From Caballeronia choica (GTDB taxonomy: Bacteria > Pseudomonadota > Gammaproteobacteria > Burkholderiales > Burkholderiaceae), in NCBI RefSeq assembly GCF_001544535.1, contig NZ_FCON02000016.1, forward strand, positions 40,379 through 104,378: a stretch of DNA of 64,000 nucleotides. The letters are read 5' to 3'. Positions 35,620-45,722 of this stretch are shown piece by piece (position 1 is the first letter of the stretch; every line of letters begins with the position of its first letter). The notes below the pieces were generated by a model. The model was not told the DNA's origin. It saw only the letters and a list, made by a program, of their open reading frames with translations, and made no database searches. The position numbers were made by a program, and so were the translations under genes.

Positions 35620-36273
35620 TTAGGGCTGGAGTTGGGCGCGCGCGATGGTCTCGCGCAATTGGGCGGCGGCATCGCGTGGACTCGCCGCCTTGCAGATCGC
35701 CGAGACGACGGCCAATCCCGCGGGCCGCGCGCGCATCACATCGGCGGCGTTCGGCAACTGGATGCCGCCGATCGCCACGGTCGGATAACGCGATTGCGAA
35801 CACATCGCGGCGAGTCCGTCGACGCCGCAGGGCGCGGAGGCGTCGGTCTTGGTGGGCGTCGCGAACACGGGTCCGGCGCCGAGGTAATCGACGATATCGC
35901 CGAGATGGTTGGCGTTGTCCACCTCGCTGATTCGCGACACCGACAGTCCGATCAGCGCGTCCGGCCCGAGCAGCCTGCGTGCGACATCGGCCGGCAGGTC
36001 GCGCTGGCCGACATGCACGCCGTCGGCTCCGGCGGCGAGCGCGATGTCCAGGTGATCGTCGATGATGAGCGGCACGCGGGCCGCGCGCGTCAACGGCAGC
36101 AGGTCGAGCGCGAGGGCGAGCCATGCGCGCTTGTGCCACTCGGGCGCGCGCAATTGCACGACGGTCGCGCCGCCTTCGAGCGCCGCGCGCGCGACGTCGA
36201 GCGAGGCTTGATGGCCGCCACACTGAACCGGGTCGAGCACGAGGTAGAGAGAGAGATCGAAAGCAGGACGCAT
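35620..36273 (-). CDS. thiE: thiamine-phosphate synthase
   Basis: Couples hydroxymethylpyrimidine pyrophosphate with hydroxyethylthiazole phosphate to give thiamine phosphate. 217 residues, TIM-barrel: [44 protein letters not shown] and AIGGI follow in family order. ATG at 36273. Five bases separate it from thiM upstream; four from thiD downstream. Confidence 0.95.
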   Translation of the reverse strand: MRPAFDLSLYLVLDPVQCGGHQASLDVARAALEGGATVVQLRAPEWHKRAWLALALDLLPLTRAARVPLIIDDHLDIALAAGADGVHVGQRDLPADVARRLLGPDALIGLSVSRISEVDNANHLGDIVDYLGAGPVFATPTKTDASAPCGVDGLAAMCSQSRYPTVAIGGIQLPNAADVMRARPAGLAVVSAICKAASPRDAAAQLRETIARAQLQP

Positions 36274-36278
36274 GTCGG

Positions 36279-37094
36279 TCAACCCGCGGCGAGGTCGCGT
36301 GCGACGAGCGTCGCGGCGAACGCGCCGGCATCGAGCGAGGCCAGCCGATCCAGGTACGCGACGGCGAAACTGCCGGGCAGCGCGGCATCGCGGGCGGCGA
36401 GTTCGCCCGCGATCGTCGAATACGCGACGGCCGCGACGGTCGCGATCCAGTGGTCGTCCGGACCGCTCGCCGCGCCGACGAACGCCGCGACAGTGGCCGA
36501 CAGCGCGCAGCCGACGCCCGTCACGCGCGTCATCAGCGGCGAGCCGTTCGACAGCGCGACGGTGCGCCGGCCATCGGTGATGTAGTCGGTCGCGCCCGTC
36601 ACGGCGACCGTCGCCCGCGTTTTCAGCGCGAGGATTTGCGCGGCGTCGAGCGCGGCGTCGGTGGCGGCGGTGCTGTCCACGCCGCGCCCGCTCGCCGTGC
36701 CGCCCGACAGGCTGATGATCTCCGACGCGTTGCCGCGAATCACGGCGGGCTTGGCATCGAGCAGGTCGAGCGCGAACTCCGTGCGAAACGCGAGCGGGCC
36801 GACCGCGACCGGATCGAGCACCCACGGTTTGCCGGCGTCGTTGGCGGCATCGACGGCGATGCGGATCGCCTTCGATTGCGGTACGTCGAGCGTGCCGAGG
36901 TTCACCGACAGCGCATTCGCGATGCGCGCGAACTCGCCGGCTTCCTCGCGCGCGACGACCATCGCGGGCGCGGCGCCGATCGCGAGCAGCACGTTCGCCG
37001 TGAAGTTGGTGACGACGAGATTCGTCAGGCAGTGGACGAGCGGTGCGTTCTCACGCACGCGCGTCGCAAACGAATGGAGATCGGCGGCGAGCAT
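36279..37094 (-). CDS. thiM: hydroxyethylthiazole kinase
   Basis: Phosphorylates the thiazole alcohol 4-methyl-5-hydroxyethylthiazole, a salvage step supplying ThiE. 271 residues, ribokinase-like, with VLDPVAVG and [10 protein letters not shown] and the catalytic Cys in [16 protein letters not shown] at 37094. First gene of the thiMED unit; only 60 bp separate it from lplT, most of them taken up by a hairpin, so no TPP riboswitch fits there. Together with thiE and thiD this is a salvage-oriented module. Confidence 0.95.
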   Translation of the reverse strand: MLAADLHSFATRVRENAPLVHCLTNLVVTNFTANVLLAIGAAPAMVVAREEAGEFARIANALSVNLGTLDVPQSKAIRIAVDAANDAGKPWVLDPVAVGPLAFRTEFALDLLDAKPAVIRGNASEIISLSGGTASGRGVDSTAATDAALDAAQILALKTRATVAVTGATDYITDGRRTVALSNGSPLMTRVTGVGCALSATVAAFVGAASGPDDHWIATVAAVAYSTIAGELAARDAALPGSFAVAYLDRLASLDAGAFAATLVARDLAAG

Positions 37095-37123
37095 GGTCGG
37101 GGACGGAGAAGAAGAAGGTTGAC

Positions 37124-37153
37124 GCGGCGTCGCGCGCGAGCGCGCGACGCCGC
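37124..37153 (-). terminator. hairpin between lplT and thiM
   Basis: A 13-bp perfect stem, GCGGCGTCGCGCG (37124-37136) with CGCGCGACGCCGC (37141-37153) around CGAG, directly after the lplT stop. No T run follows on either strand. It may be a rho-dependent or attenuating element. Confidence 0.55.
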
Positions 37154-38461
37154 TCAGTGCCGCGCCTCGCCGATCAGCGCGACCGAATCGAACGCGCGCT
37201 GGTTCGCCTGATGGCGGCGCATCACGAAGTACATCATCAGGCAGACGAACGAGCCGAACAGCACGATGACGAACTGGATCGGCACGTCGAGCCAGACGAG
37301 CACGGCGTAGAGGCAGAGCATCACGAGCACGGAGAGGTTTTCGTTGAAATTCTGCACGGCGATCGAGTGGCCGGCCGAGAGCAGCACGTGTCCGCGATGC
37401 TGCAGGAGCGCGTTCATCGGCACGACGAAGAAGCCCGACAATCCGCCAACGATCATCAGGAACAAATACGCGACGAGCAGGTAGCCGGGAACGTGCATGT
37501 TGCCCATGTAGAGGCCCCATTGCGCGGGAAACAGGTCGCGGGTGTAGAACGCCATCAGCATCACGGCGATGCCCATGATGATGCCGACCGGCAGCACGGA
37601 GAGCGAGCGCTTGAGCGGCACGCGCGCCGCCGCGAGAATCGCGCCGACCGCGACGCCGACCGCGATCACCGCCTGCAGGATCGCCGCCTGCGAAAGCGAC
37701 ATGCCAAGCGACACTTCGGCCCATTTCAGCACGATGAATTGCAGCGTCGCGCCGGCGCCCCAGAAGAGCGTCGTGACCGCGAGCGAAATCTGGCCGAGCT
37801 TGTCGCGCCAGAGCGTGACGAAGCAGTCGGCGAAATCGGTGATGAGCTTGACGGGCCGCGTCTCCTGCTTCGGATAGCGCGCGCCGGTATCGGGGATGCG
37901 CAGGTTGAACATCGCGGCGACGATGTACATCACCACGATGACGAGCATCGCGGCCTCGGCGGGCGTGTGGATTTTCGGGATGTGGAGACTGAGAATATGC
38001 CCGGCGATGTGCGGGCTGATGAGCGCGCCGCCCATCACGGTGCCGAGGATGATCGAGCCGACCGTCGTGCCTTCGATCCAGCCGTTCGCCGCCACCAGCC
38101 GGTCGGGCGGCAGCAGTTCGGTGAGAATGCCGTACTTCGCCGGGGAATACGCGGCGGCGCCGAAGCCGACGATGCCGTACGCAAGCAGCGGATGCGCGCC
38201 GACCAGCATCGTGAGGCAGCCGACCACCTTGATGCTGTTGGTCACGAACATCACGTGGCCCTTCGGGCGGGAATCCGCGAAGGCGCCGACGAACGCGGCC
38301 AGGACGACATACGACAGCACAAAGAACAGTTTGAGCAGCGGCGTCATCCAGTTCGGGGCGTGAAGGTCTTTCAGCAGTGCAATAGCAGCGATCAGAAGTG
38401 CATTGTCGGCCAGCGAAGAGAAAAACTGCGCGGCCATGATGGTGTAAAAACCTTTTTTCAT
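37154..38461 (-). CDS. lplT: lysophospholipid transporter LplT
   Basis: Inner-membrane MFS protein that flips 2-acyl-lysophosphatidylethanolamine inward for re-acylation. 435 residues from the ATG at 38461, with about twelve hydrophobic segments. The start KKGFYTIMAAQFFSSLADNALL and SPAKYGILTELLPPDRLVAANGW are the standard LplT signatures. In many gamma-proteobacteria it is next to or fused with the aas acyltransferase; no aas partner is in this window. It is divergent from alr across a 254-bp region. Confidence 0.93.
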   Translation of the reverse strand: MKKGFYTIMAAQFFSSLADNALLIAAIALLKDLHAPNWMTPLLKLFFVLSYVVLAAFVGAFADSRPKGHVMFVTNSIKVVGCLTMLVGAHPLLAYGIVGFGAAAYSPAKYGILTELLPPDRLVAANGWIEGTTVGSIILGTVMGGALISPHIAGHILSLHIPKIHTPAEAAMLVIVVMYIVAAMFNLRIPDTGARYPKQETRPVKLITDFADCFVTLWRDKLGQISLAVTTLFWGAGATLQFIVLKWAEVSLGMSLSQAAILQAVIAVGVAVGAILAAARVPLKRSLSVLPVGIIMGIAVMLMAFYTRDLFPAQWGLYMGNMHVPGYLLVAYLFLMIVGGLSGFFVVPMNALLQHRGHVLLSAGHSIAVQNFNENLSVLVMLCLYAVLVWLDVPIQFVIVLFGSFVCLMMYFVMRRHQANQRAFDSVALIGEARH

Positions 38462-38715
38462 CTGATCCGAAGCTTTCCTCACTGCGGGTGATCCGCCCCG
38501 TTCGTCGGGGGTACGTTCGGGCTTATTCCGTTCGAAATGGGTTGTGTGCACGGCTTTATAACACGAAAATAGGCGGATTCTGACTAGCAGTAATCTCGAT
38601 CCCGTGTTGCAAATCACACGACCGTGCTGCTTGTTCTTCATAACATACTGATTCGCAAGGCGTCTTGAACTGCCTTCGCGTTTCGCGCTCCAACTGCGTT
38701 TTAACCCGAACTCTC

Positions 38716-39786
38716 ATGCCTCGCCCCCTCTCTGCCACGATCCACACCGCCGCACTCGCCAACAACCTTGCCGTCGCGCGCAAGCACGCCCCGAAATCCA
38801 AGATCTGGGCCGTCGTCAAGGCCAATGCGTATGGCCATGGACTGACGCGCGTGTTCCCGGGCCTGCGCGCCACCGACGGGTTTGGACTTCTGGACCTCGA
38901 AGAAGCCGCGAAGTTGCGTGAACTCGGCTGGGCCGGGCCGATTCTCCTGCTCGAAGGCTTCTTCCGGCCGACCGACATCGACGTGATCGACCGCTACAGC
39001 CTGACCACCGCGGTCCATTGCGACGAGCAGTTGCGCATGCTGGAAATGGCGCGGCTCTCGAAGCCCGTCAACATCCAGTTGAAGATGAACAGCGGCATGA
39101 ACCGGCTCGGCTACACGCCGGAGCGCTATCGGGCAGCGTGGGAGCGGGCGCGCGCCTGCCAGGGCGTCGGGCAGATCACGCTCATGACCCATTTTTCGGA
39201 TGCCGACAGCGATCGCGGCGTCGCCTACCAGCTCGAAGCGTTCGAGCGCGGCGCGGAGGGCATCGCCGGCGCGCGCAGCCTCGCGAACTCCGCCGCCACG
39301 CTCTGGCATCCCGCGGCGCACTTCGACTGGGTGCGGCCGGGCATCATCCTGTACGGCGCGTCGCCGTCGGGCGTGACGGCGGATGTCGCCGACGTCGGGT
39401 TGCGGCCCGCGATGACGCTTTCGTCCGAACTGATCGCCGTGCAGATGGTGGACAAGGGACACACGGTCGGCTACGGCTCGACCTACACGGCCGGCAAGCA
39501 AATGAAGATCGGCGTGGTCGCCTGCGGCTACGCGGACGGCTTCCCGCGGATCGCGCCGGAAGGCACGCCGGTGATCGTGGATGGCATCCGCACGAAGCTC
39601 GTCGGGCGCGTGTCGATGGACATGCTGACCGTCGACCTGACGCCGTGCCCGACGGCGGGCGTCGGTTCGCGCGTGGAATTGTGGGGGCAGCACTTGCCGA
39701 TCGACGACGTGGCGCAGGCCTGCGGCACGATCGGCTACGAGCTGATGTGCGCGATCGCGCAGCGCGTGCCGGTGCGCGCCGAGTGA
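38716..39786 (+). CDS. alr: alanine racemase
   Basis: PLP enzyme making D-alanine for peptidoglycan. 356 residues. The PLP-lysine motif is [11 protein letters not shown] and the second catalytic Tyr lies in the GYGSTY segment; [10 protein letters not shown] is the family C-terminal block. The ATG at 38716 is chosen because the protein aligns from MPRPL; the upstream frame adds 17 unlikely residues. It is divergent from lplT, with radA 105 bp downstream in the same direction. Confidence 0.96.
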   Translation: MPRPLSATIHTAALANNLAVARKHAPKSKIWAVVKANAYGHGLTRVFPGLRATDGFGLLDLEEAAKLRELGWAGPILLLEGFFRPTDIDVIDRYSLTTAVHCDEQLRMLEMARLSKPVNIQLKMNSGMNRLGYTPERYRAAWERARACQGVGQITLMTHFSDADSDRGVAYQLEAFERGAEGIAGARSLANSAATLWHPAAHFDWVRPGIILYGASPSGVTADVADVGLRPAMTLSSELIAVQMVDKGHTVGYGSTYTAGKQMKIGVVACGYADGFPRIAPEGTPVIVDGIRTKLVGRVSMDMLTVDLTPCPTAGVGSRVELWGQHLPIDDVAQACGTIGYELMCAIAQRVPVRAE

Positions 39787-39891
39787 GCGTTGCACCCGCG
39801 TCGAAACCGCGCTGAAACCATGCTGAACCTGCGCACGCGTCAGGTCTGACAAAATACCCGTTTCAACCAGCAGTCGATTTCAGGATCACGC

Positions 39892-41280
39892 GTGGCAAAA
39901 GTAGCGAAGGCGAAGACGCTGTACATCTGTAGTGAATGCGGCGGTCAGGCGCCGAAGTGGCAGGGCCAGTGTCCCGCATGCGGCGCGTGGAACACGCTGG
40001 TGGAATCGGTGGCGGAGACGCCGTCGGCGCACCGCTTTCAGGCGCTCGCGAAAAGTTCGCCCGTCGTGCGTCTCGCCGACATCGAAGCGTCCGACGTGCC
40101 GCGCTTCACCACCGGCATCGGCGAATTCGACCGCGTGCTGGGCGGCGGACTGGTCGCGGGCGGCGTGGTGCTGATCGGCGGCGATCCGGGCATCGGCAAA
40201 TCGACGCTGTTGCTCCAGTCGCTTGCCGAAATTGCGCGTGAACGGCGCGCGCTTTATATCAGCGGCGAGGAATCCGGCGCGCAGATCGCGTTGCGCGCGC
40301 AGCGGCTCGGGCTGCTCAACGGCGCGGAATCGGCCGCGCCCGACCTGCAACTGCTCGCCGAAATCCAGCTCGAAAAAATCCAGGCGACGATCGACGCGGA
40401 ACGGCCCGAAGTCGCGGTCATCGACTCGATCCAGACGGTGTATTCCGAAGCGCTGACCTCGGCGCCCGGCTCGGTCGCGCAGGTGCGCGAGTGCGCGGCG
40501 CAACTCACGCGCATCGCCAAGCAGACGGGCACCGCGATCATCATGGTCGGCCACGTGACGAAGGAGGGCAACCTCGCGGGGCCGCGCGTGCTGGAACACA
40601 TCGTCGACACGGTGCTGTATTTCGAAGGCGACACGCATTCGTCGTTTCGCCTCGTGCGCGCGTTCAAGAACCGCTTCGGCGCAGTGAACGAACTCGGCGT
40701 CTTCGCGATGACCGAGCGCGGCCTGCGCGGCGTGGCGAATCCGTCCGCGCTGTTTTTGTCGCAGCATGCGCAGAGCGTGCCGGGGTCGTGCGTGCTCGTC
40801 ACGCAGGAAGGCTCGCGGCCGTTGCTCGTCGAAGTGCAGGCGCTCGTCGACACCGCGCATGTGCCCAATCCGCGGCGGCTCGCGGTCGGCCTCGAACAAA
40901 ACCGGCTCGCGCTCCTGCTGGCCGTGCTGCATCGCCATGCGGGCATCGCGTGCTTCGACCAGGACGTGTTCCTGAACGCCGTCGGCGGCGTGAAGATCAC
41001 CGAGCCCGCCGCCGATCTCGCCGTGCTGCTGTCGATCCATTCGTCGATGCGCAACAAGGCGCTGCCGAAGGGCCTGATCGTGTTCGGCGAAGTGGGGCTC
41101 GCGGGCGAGATCCGGCCGTCGCCGCGCGGTCAGGATCGACTGAAGGAAGCGGCGAAACTCGGCTTTTCGGTCGCGCTGATTCCGAAGGCGAATGCGCCGA
41201 AGCAGCCGATCGACGGCCTGGAGGTGATCGCGGTCGACCGCATCGAGGAAGCGATCGATCGCGTGCGCACGCTGGAGTGA
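39892..41280 (+). CDS. radA: DNA repair protein RadA
   Basis: RecA-like ATPase that promotes branch migration in recombinational repair. 462 residues. N-terminal C4 zinc finger at Cys13, Cys16, Cys27 and Cys30; Walker A GGDPGIGKS at residues 96-104; the RadA-specific KNRFG motif within FKNRFGAVNELGVF; and a C-terminal Lon-like domain (GGVKITEPAADLA). The start codon is GTG 39892. Follows alr, an order also known in other beta-proteobacteria. Confidence 0.97.
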   Translation: MAKVAKAKTLYICSECGGQAPKWQGQCPACGAWNTLVESVAETPSAHRFQALAKSSPVVRLADIEASDVPRFTTGIGEFDRVLGGGLVAGGVVLIGGDPGIGKSTLLLQSLAEIARERRALYISGEESGAQIALRAQRLGLLNGAESAAPDLQLLAEIQLEKIQATIDAERPEVAVIDSIQTVYSEALTSAPGSVAQVRECAAQLTRIAKQTGTAIIMVGHVTKEGNLAGPRVLEHIVDTVLYFEGDTHSSFRLVRAFKNRFGAVNELGVFAMTERGLRGVANPSALFLSQHAQSVPGSCVLVTQEGSRPLLVEVQALVDTAHVPNPRRLAVGLEQNRLALLLAVLHRHAGIACFDQDVFLNAVGGVKITEPAADLAVLLSIHSSMRNKALPKGLIVFGEVGLAGEIRPSPRGQDRLKEAAKLGFSVALIPKANAPKQPIDGLEVIAVDRIEEAIDRVRTLE

Positions 41281-41429
41281 CGGGGCGTTCCGGCCCTCGT
41301 AATGTCGCGTAAAAGAGTTGATGGCGCGTGTAACCCAATCGTTGCGTGGTTTTCATATGCTTGTTCGGCTACAAACGAAGCCGAAACAGAGCCGAAACAG
41401 GGCCAACAACGAGCGGAAAGGACCACGCC

Positions 41430-41693
41430 TTGAAACACTCAGATCAATCCCGGCCGAACCCATCGTTTCATTTGCGCGGCTGCCGCGTCTCCGCGCCGAT
41501 CGAGCAACCCTGGGGCGGCGGATGCAGGATCGTCGAATGGATCGACGCGGAAGGGCAGATTTCGCGCCGCGTGGTGGCGGCGGATGTGACCGAAGACGAA
41601 GTCGTCGCGACCATTCGTCATCATGTGACCGGCCGAAAGCACATGCTCGTCGACGACGAGCGCATTCCGCGGCAGACCTTGCCGCGGCGGTAG
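41430..41693 (+). CDS. DUF2866-type small protein
   Basis: 87-residue protein. It contains LRGCRVSAPIEQPWGGGCRIVEWI and a basic C-terminus with RHHVTGRKHMLVDDE, which I recognise as the Burkholderiaceae DUF2866 family. The start is TTG 41430 with AAAGGA nine bases upstream; an ATG at 41346 in the same frame lacks a ribosome-binding site. Function unknown. It lies between radA and the 0.77-kb inverted repeat. Confidence 0.7.
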   Translation: MKHSDQSRPNPSFHLRGCRVSAPIEQPWGGGCRIVEWIDAEGQISRRVVAADVTEDEVVATIRHHVTGRKHMLVDDERIPRQTLPRR

Positions 41694-41699
41694 GTTGAC

Positions 41700-42469
41700 C
41701 GCTGGCGCTTGGGGTGGGGTTGGGGTTGGGTTGGGTTGTTTACACCGTTTGATGCGCTCAGGCTTCTATGGAACTTGTTTTGTTTTCGGTTTATTCGCTC
41801 TGCCCCTGTCCGGGGCGGGACTCACTTTCTTTGCTGCTGCAAAGAAAGTAAGCAAAGAAAGCAGCTTTCCACCGCCAATGCTTGCCATGCGCCTCCAGAC
41901 CGCTCCCTCGGAGTGGTCCAACCGGGGGAGTGTCGTTAGCGGGGTTTCACCGTTGTTTGCATGTAGAAAAGGCGCGCACGTCGCACCGCGATAGGGAGTG
42001 GAACAGCAGTCATTCATCCGTCCTGGCACTGCGTGCCCGACGACAGGTCTCCTAGCGGTAATGAATTGAAGCATGCAGCACGAACGTAGGATGGTGATAT
42101 AGCGATGGGCTTCGGGTTTCGGTTTGCCTGACGGGTGAGCGCGTAGCGCGAGGCTGGATGTATGACTGCTGGTCCACTCTGTATTGCGGTGCGACGCGCG
42201 CGCCTTGTCTACATGCCAACAACGGGGAAACTCCGCTAACGACACTCCCCCGGTTGGACCACTCCGACATAACGGTCTGGCGGCGACTGGCAAGCATTGG
42301 CGTTGGGAAGCTGCTTTCTTTGCTTACTTTCTTTGCAGCAGCAAAGAAAGTGAGTCCCGCCCCGGACAGGGGCAGAGCGAATAAACCGAAAACAAAACAA
42401 GTTCCATAGAAGCCTGAGCGCATCAAACGGTGTAAACAACTCAACCCCACCCCACCCCAAGCGCCAGCG
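41700..42469. repeat. long imperfect inverted repeat with a G-rich end
   Basis: The left arm at about 41700-42019 and the right arm at about 42156-42469 are reverse complements with scattered differences, around a 136-bp centre. Each arm has an inner hairpin (ACTTTCTTTGC / GCAAAGAAAGT). The arms contain open frames that read similar short peptides (LTFFAAAKKVSKESSFP), but no ribosome-binding site precedes them, so I treat them as repeat sequence. The left end contains a run of five G tracts (41711-41735). Confidence 0.85.
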
Positions 42470-42476
42470 ACAAGCC

Positions 42477-44408
42477 TCATCCGATTTGCTCAAGCTCTTC
42501 ATGCACTTCGAGCCATTCGTGTTCGAGCGCTTCGAGCCGCGCGTTCACGTCGGCCTGACGGCGGATCGACTCGGTGAGCTTCGTCTTCATCGACGGCTCG
42601 TAGCTCGCCGGATCGGCGACGTACAGATCGAGCGCCGACTTTTCCGTGTGCAGCGCATCCATCTCCTTTTCGATCTTCGCGATCCGCGACTGCAACGGCT
42701 TCTTCAGATGCGACAGCTTCTGGCGTTCCTGCGCTTCCTGGCGGCGCTGCTCCTTGCGGTTCTGCGCCGAATCCTGCGCGGCATCGGGCGATGCGCCCGC
42801 TTCCTTCGCCGCCGCGCGCGCTTCGGCGGCGTGTTGCAGCAGCCAGTCGCGATAGTCGTCGAGATCGCCGTCGAACGGATGCAACCGGTGCTTCGCGACG
42901 AGCATGAAGCTATCGGTGGTCGCACGCAGCAACGCGCGATCGTGCGACACGAGAATCAGCGTGCCTTCGAATTGCGCGAGCGCCATCGTCAGCGCGTGAC
43001 GGGTTTCGAGGTCGAGGTGATTGGTCGGTTCGTCGAGGAGCAGCAGGTTCGGCTTCTGCCAGATGATCAGCGCGAGCGCGAGGCGCGCTTTCTCGCCGCC
43101 GGAGAAGGGCGCGATTTTCGCCGTCGCCATCTCGCCGGAAAAATTGAAGCCGCCGAGGAAGTCCCGCAACTCCTGCTCGCGCGTGTCGGGCGCAAGGCGC
43201 GCGACATGCTGGAGCGGGGAATCGTCGGGGCGCAGGGTTTCGAGCTGATGCTGCGCGAAATAGCCGATCCGCAGCCCCTTGCCCTGGCGCACCGTGCCGG
43301 AAAGCGCATCGAGCGTGGCGGCGAGCGTCTTGATGAGCGTCGACTTGCCCTGGCCGTTCGCGCCGAGCAAGCCGATGCGCTGCCCGTTCTGGATCGACAG
43401 CGTCACACCCTCGACGATCGGCACCTCGCCGTTTTCCGTGTGATAGCCGCAGCGCACGCCGTCCATCACGATCATCGGATTCGGCGCGGCGTCCGGCATG
43501 CGGAATTCGAACGTGAACGGCGACGAAGCGTGCGCCGGCGCGATCAGTTCCATCTTTTCGAGCGCCTTCACGCGGCTTTGCGCCTGCTTGGCCTTGGTCG
43601 CCTTCGCCTTGAAGCGGTTGATGAAGCTCTGCAGATGCTCGACTGTCTTCTGCTGCTTCTCATACGCGCTCTGCTGCAACGCGAGCTGCTGCGCGCGGAG
43701 GATCTCGAACTGGCTGTAATTGCCGCCGTAGCGCTTGATCTGGCGGTTCTCGAGATGCAGCGTCACGTTGCAGACGGAATCGAGAAACTCGCGGTCGTGC
43801 GAAATCACGATCAGCGTGCCCGGATAGCGATGCAGCCAGTCTTCGAGCCAGACGATCGCGTCGAGGTCCAGGTGGTTGGTCGGCTCGTCGAGGAGCAGCA
43901 GGTCGGAGCGGCACATCAGCGCCTGCGCGAGGTTCAGGCGCATGCGCCAGCCGCCCGAGAAACTGCTGACCGGCTCGCGCGTCTGCTGCAGCGTGAAGCC
44001 GAGGCCGAGCAGCAGTGTTTCGGCGCGCGCGGGCGCGGTGTAGCCGTCGGCGTCGGCGAAGGCGGCGTGTTCGTGGGCCTCGGCGGCGCCGTCGTGAGCG
44101 GCGGACGCCGCCGCGATACGCGCTTCGATCGCGCGCAACTGGGCGTCGCCGTCGAGCGTGTAGTCGAGCGCGGTGCGCTCGACGGCCGGCGTCTCCTGGG
44201 CCACGTGCGCGATCTGCCAGGACGGCGGCATCGAGAAGTCGCCGCCGTCCGCGTGCAGGTCGCCGCGCAGGACGGAGAAGAGCGTCGACTTGCCCGCGCC
44301 GTTCGCGCCGACGAGGCCGGCCTTCTCGCCCGGGTTGAGGGCGAACGTGGTGGCATCGAAGAGCGGCTTGGTGCCGCGGGCAAGGCTGAATTGGTTGAAG
44401 CGAATCAC
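42477..44408 (-). CDS. ABC-F family ATP-binding protein, YheS-like
   Basis: Cytosolic ABC-F protein with two ABC domains and no membrane part; members act on ribosomes or translation factors. 643 residues. First Walker A GANGAGKST at about residues 34-42, signature FSGGWRMRL, Walker B LLLDEPTNHLD; second cassette with GANGQGKST, FSGGEKARL and LLLDEPTNHLD. A linker with LQSFINRFKAKATKAKQAQS and a C-terminal coiled-coil (RRQEAQERQKLSHLKKPLQ) resemble YheS. It is transcribed leftward into the inverted-repeat region; the repeat's end lies only a few bases past the stop codon. Confidence 0.95.
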   Translation of the reverse strand: MIRFNQFSLARGTKPLFDATTFALNPGEKAGLVGANGAGKSTLFSVLRGDLHADGGDFSMPPSWQIAHVAQETPAVERTALDYTLDGDAQLRAIEARIAAASAAHDGAAEAHEHAAFADADGYTAPARAETLLLGLGFTLQQTREPVSSFSGGWRMRLNLAQALMCRSDLLLLDEPTNHLDLDAIVWLEDWLHRYPGTLIVISHDREFLDSVCNVTLHLENRQIKRYGGNYSQFEILRAQQLALQQSAYEKQQKTVEHLQSFINRFKAKATKAKQAQSRVKALEKMELIAPAHASSPFTFEFRMPDAAPNPMIVMDGVRCGYHTENGEVPIVEGVTLSIQNGQRIGLLGANGQGKSTLIKTLAATLDALSGTVRQGKGLRIGYFAQHQLETLRPDDSPLQHVARLAPDTREQELRDFLGGFNFSGEMATAKIAPFSGGEKARLALALIIWQKPNLLLLDEPTNHLDLETRHALTMALAQFEGTLILVSHDRALLRATTDSFMLVAKHRLHPFDGDLDDYRDWLLQHAAEARAAAKEAGASPDAAQDSAQNRKEQRRQEAQERQKLSHLKKPLQSRIAKIEKEMDALHTEKSALDLYVADPASYEPSMKTKLTESIRRQADVNARLEALEHEWLEVHEELEQIG

Positions 44409-44498
44409 GACGTGACGACCGGGGCTTGGGGGAAAGCGCTATTTTAGACTGTTGCAATATCGACGAGGACGTGGCGTCCATAGGCGAGGTAATCGCTC

Positions 44499-45722
44499 TC
44501 ACACATGTTTCGACACCGACTTGATTTTCCCGACGTACGCGATCAACGCAATCACGACGCCGATGATCGTTACGCTGACGCCAACCGACGAAAGCAGCGT
44601 CAACAGCCCCGCAAATCCGCCCGATAGCGCTTCGCTGGTATTCGCCAAGGTCGAGAACAGGCTGAAGTTCTTGCCAAGATTGGTATCCGTCGACAGCCTC
44701 TGGATATTGGTGGGCAGTATCACATCGACGAAGGCACCAAAACCGCCGATGACGAAGCACCCGGCCAGCACGCCCGGCGCGCTGAACAAGCACGTCGGCA
44801 GCAGCGCGAGCGCAATGCCATAGAAGCACCAGTAGAGCATGAGGTTCCGCGTGCTGAAGTCGCGTGTCACCTTCCCGCACAGGAGCGCGCCAACAATGGC
44901 ACCCAGCGCGACGAAGCTCATCGCATAGCCGATCACGCTGTCGCCATAGCCGGCTCCCTTCAGCATCGACGGGATCAGAATGCGAAGGGCGGCCCCGACG
45001 AACAGAATGCACAACGCGGAAAAGGTGATCGTGACGAATAGTTCGCGCGATGACAGAGATTCCCTCAGGTTTGACGTGAAATCGCCACAGAGGCCGCGAA
45101 TGGTCAACGCGTCGGCTGCTTTGTCGGAATCGCGCGGGTTAGCGGCGGGAATCGCTCTCCAGATGCATAGCGTCGAGAGCAGGTAGGTTGCCGCGTCGAG
45201 GAGCAGAAGGTAGCCAGGATCGCCGACCGCGGTCAAGATCACTCCCCCAAGCGCGGGACCAGCCAGACCGCCGATTTCCGCGGCCATCTGCGTCGCGCCG
45301 TTCGCGGCGGGCAGATGCTCGTCGCGGACCAGCGACGGAATCGTTCCCTGGAACGCGGGTTGAAAGAGCGTTCGGAACGACGTCATCGACATGCCGATTA
45401 GCGCAAGCGCCGCCAATCCCACCCGATTTTCGATGAGCAGCACGCAGAATGCGCATGTGATCGCCATCCGGGCCAGATCTGCGAGTGCCATGAGGGTTCG
45501 ACGGGGCAAGCGGTCAGATAGCGCACCGCCGAGGGGGCCAAGGACTAGGTAGGGGATGAAGCGAAAGAAGTAAACGACGCCGGCTAACGCGACGTTGTTA
45601 TGCGTGATGTTCAGGACGGTGACAATGAAAATGAACTCGTGCACCCCATCACCGACCTGCGAAAGCAGATTGCCGGTGAGCAGAATGGAAAAACGTCGCT
45701 CCCGACGCAGCATGCTGATCAT
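44499..45722 (-). CDS. MFS transporter, putative efflux protein
   Basis: 407 residues with about twelve hydrophobic segments, major facilitator superfamily, of the drug/siderophore exporter (MFS_3) type. It opens FSILLTGNLLSQVGDGVHEF and has the GALSDRLPRRTL cytoplasmic loop between TM2 and TM3. The substrate is unknown. Base composition falls at its 5' side and in the following intergenic stretch, and the gene has no functional link to its neighbours, which suggests acquisition by transfer (inference). A possible start is the ATG at 45722. Confidence 0.87.
   Translation of the reverse strand: MISMLRRERRFSILLTGNLLSQVGDGVHEFIFIVTVLNITHNNVALAGVVYFFRFIPYLVLGPLGGALSDRLPRRTLMALADLARMAITCAFCVLLIENRVGLAALALIGMSMTSFRTLFQPAFQGTIPSLVRDEHLPAANGATQMAAEIGGLAGPALGGVILTAVGDPGYLLLLDAATYLLSTLCIWRAIPAANPRDSDKAADALTIRGLCGDFTSNLRESLSSRELFVTITFSALCILFVGAALRILIPSMLKGAGYGDSVIGYAMSFVALGAIVGALLCGKVTRDFSTRNLMLYWCFYGIALALLPTCLFSAPGVLAGCFVIGGFGAFVDVILPTNIQRLSTDTNLGKNFSLFSTLANTSEALSGGFAGLLTLLSSVGVSVTIIGVVIALIAYVGKIKSVSKHV

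Noticed and set aside
37095-37153. TPP riboswitch before thiM
   Set aside because: Only 60 bp separate lplT and thiM, occupied by a GC-rich hairpin. No THI-box consensus was seen.
41695-42480. Open frames in both arms of the inverted repeat (41695-41994 plus, 42052-42480 minus)
   Set aside because: Their similarity is that of the DNA repeat, they lack ribosome-binding sites and end in unrelated sequence. Treated as repeat, not gene.
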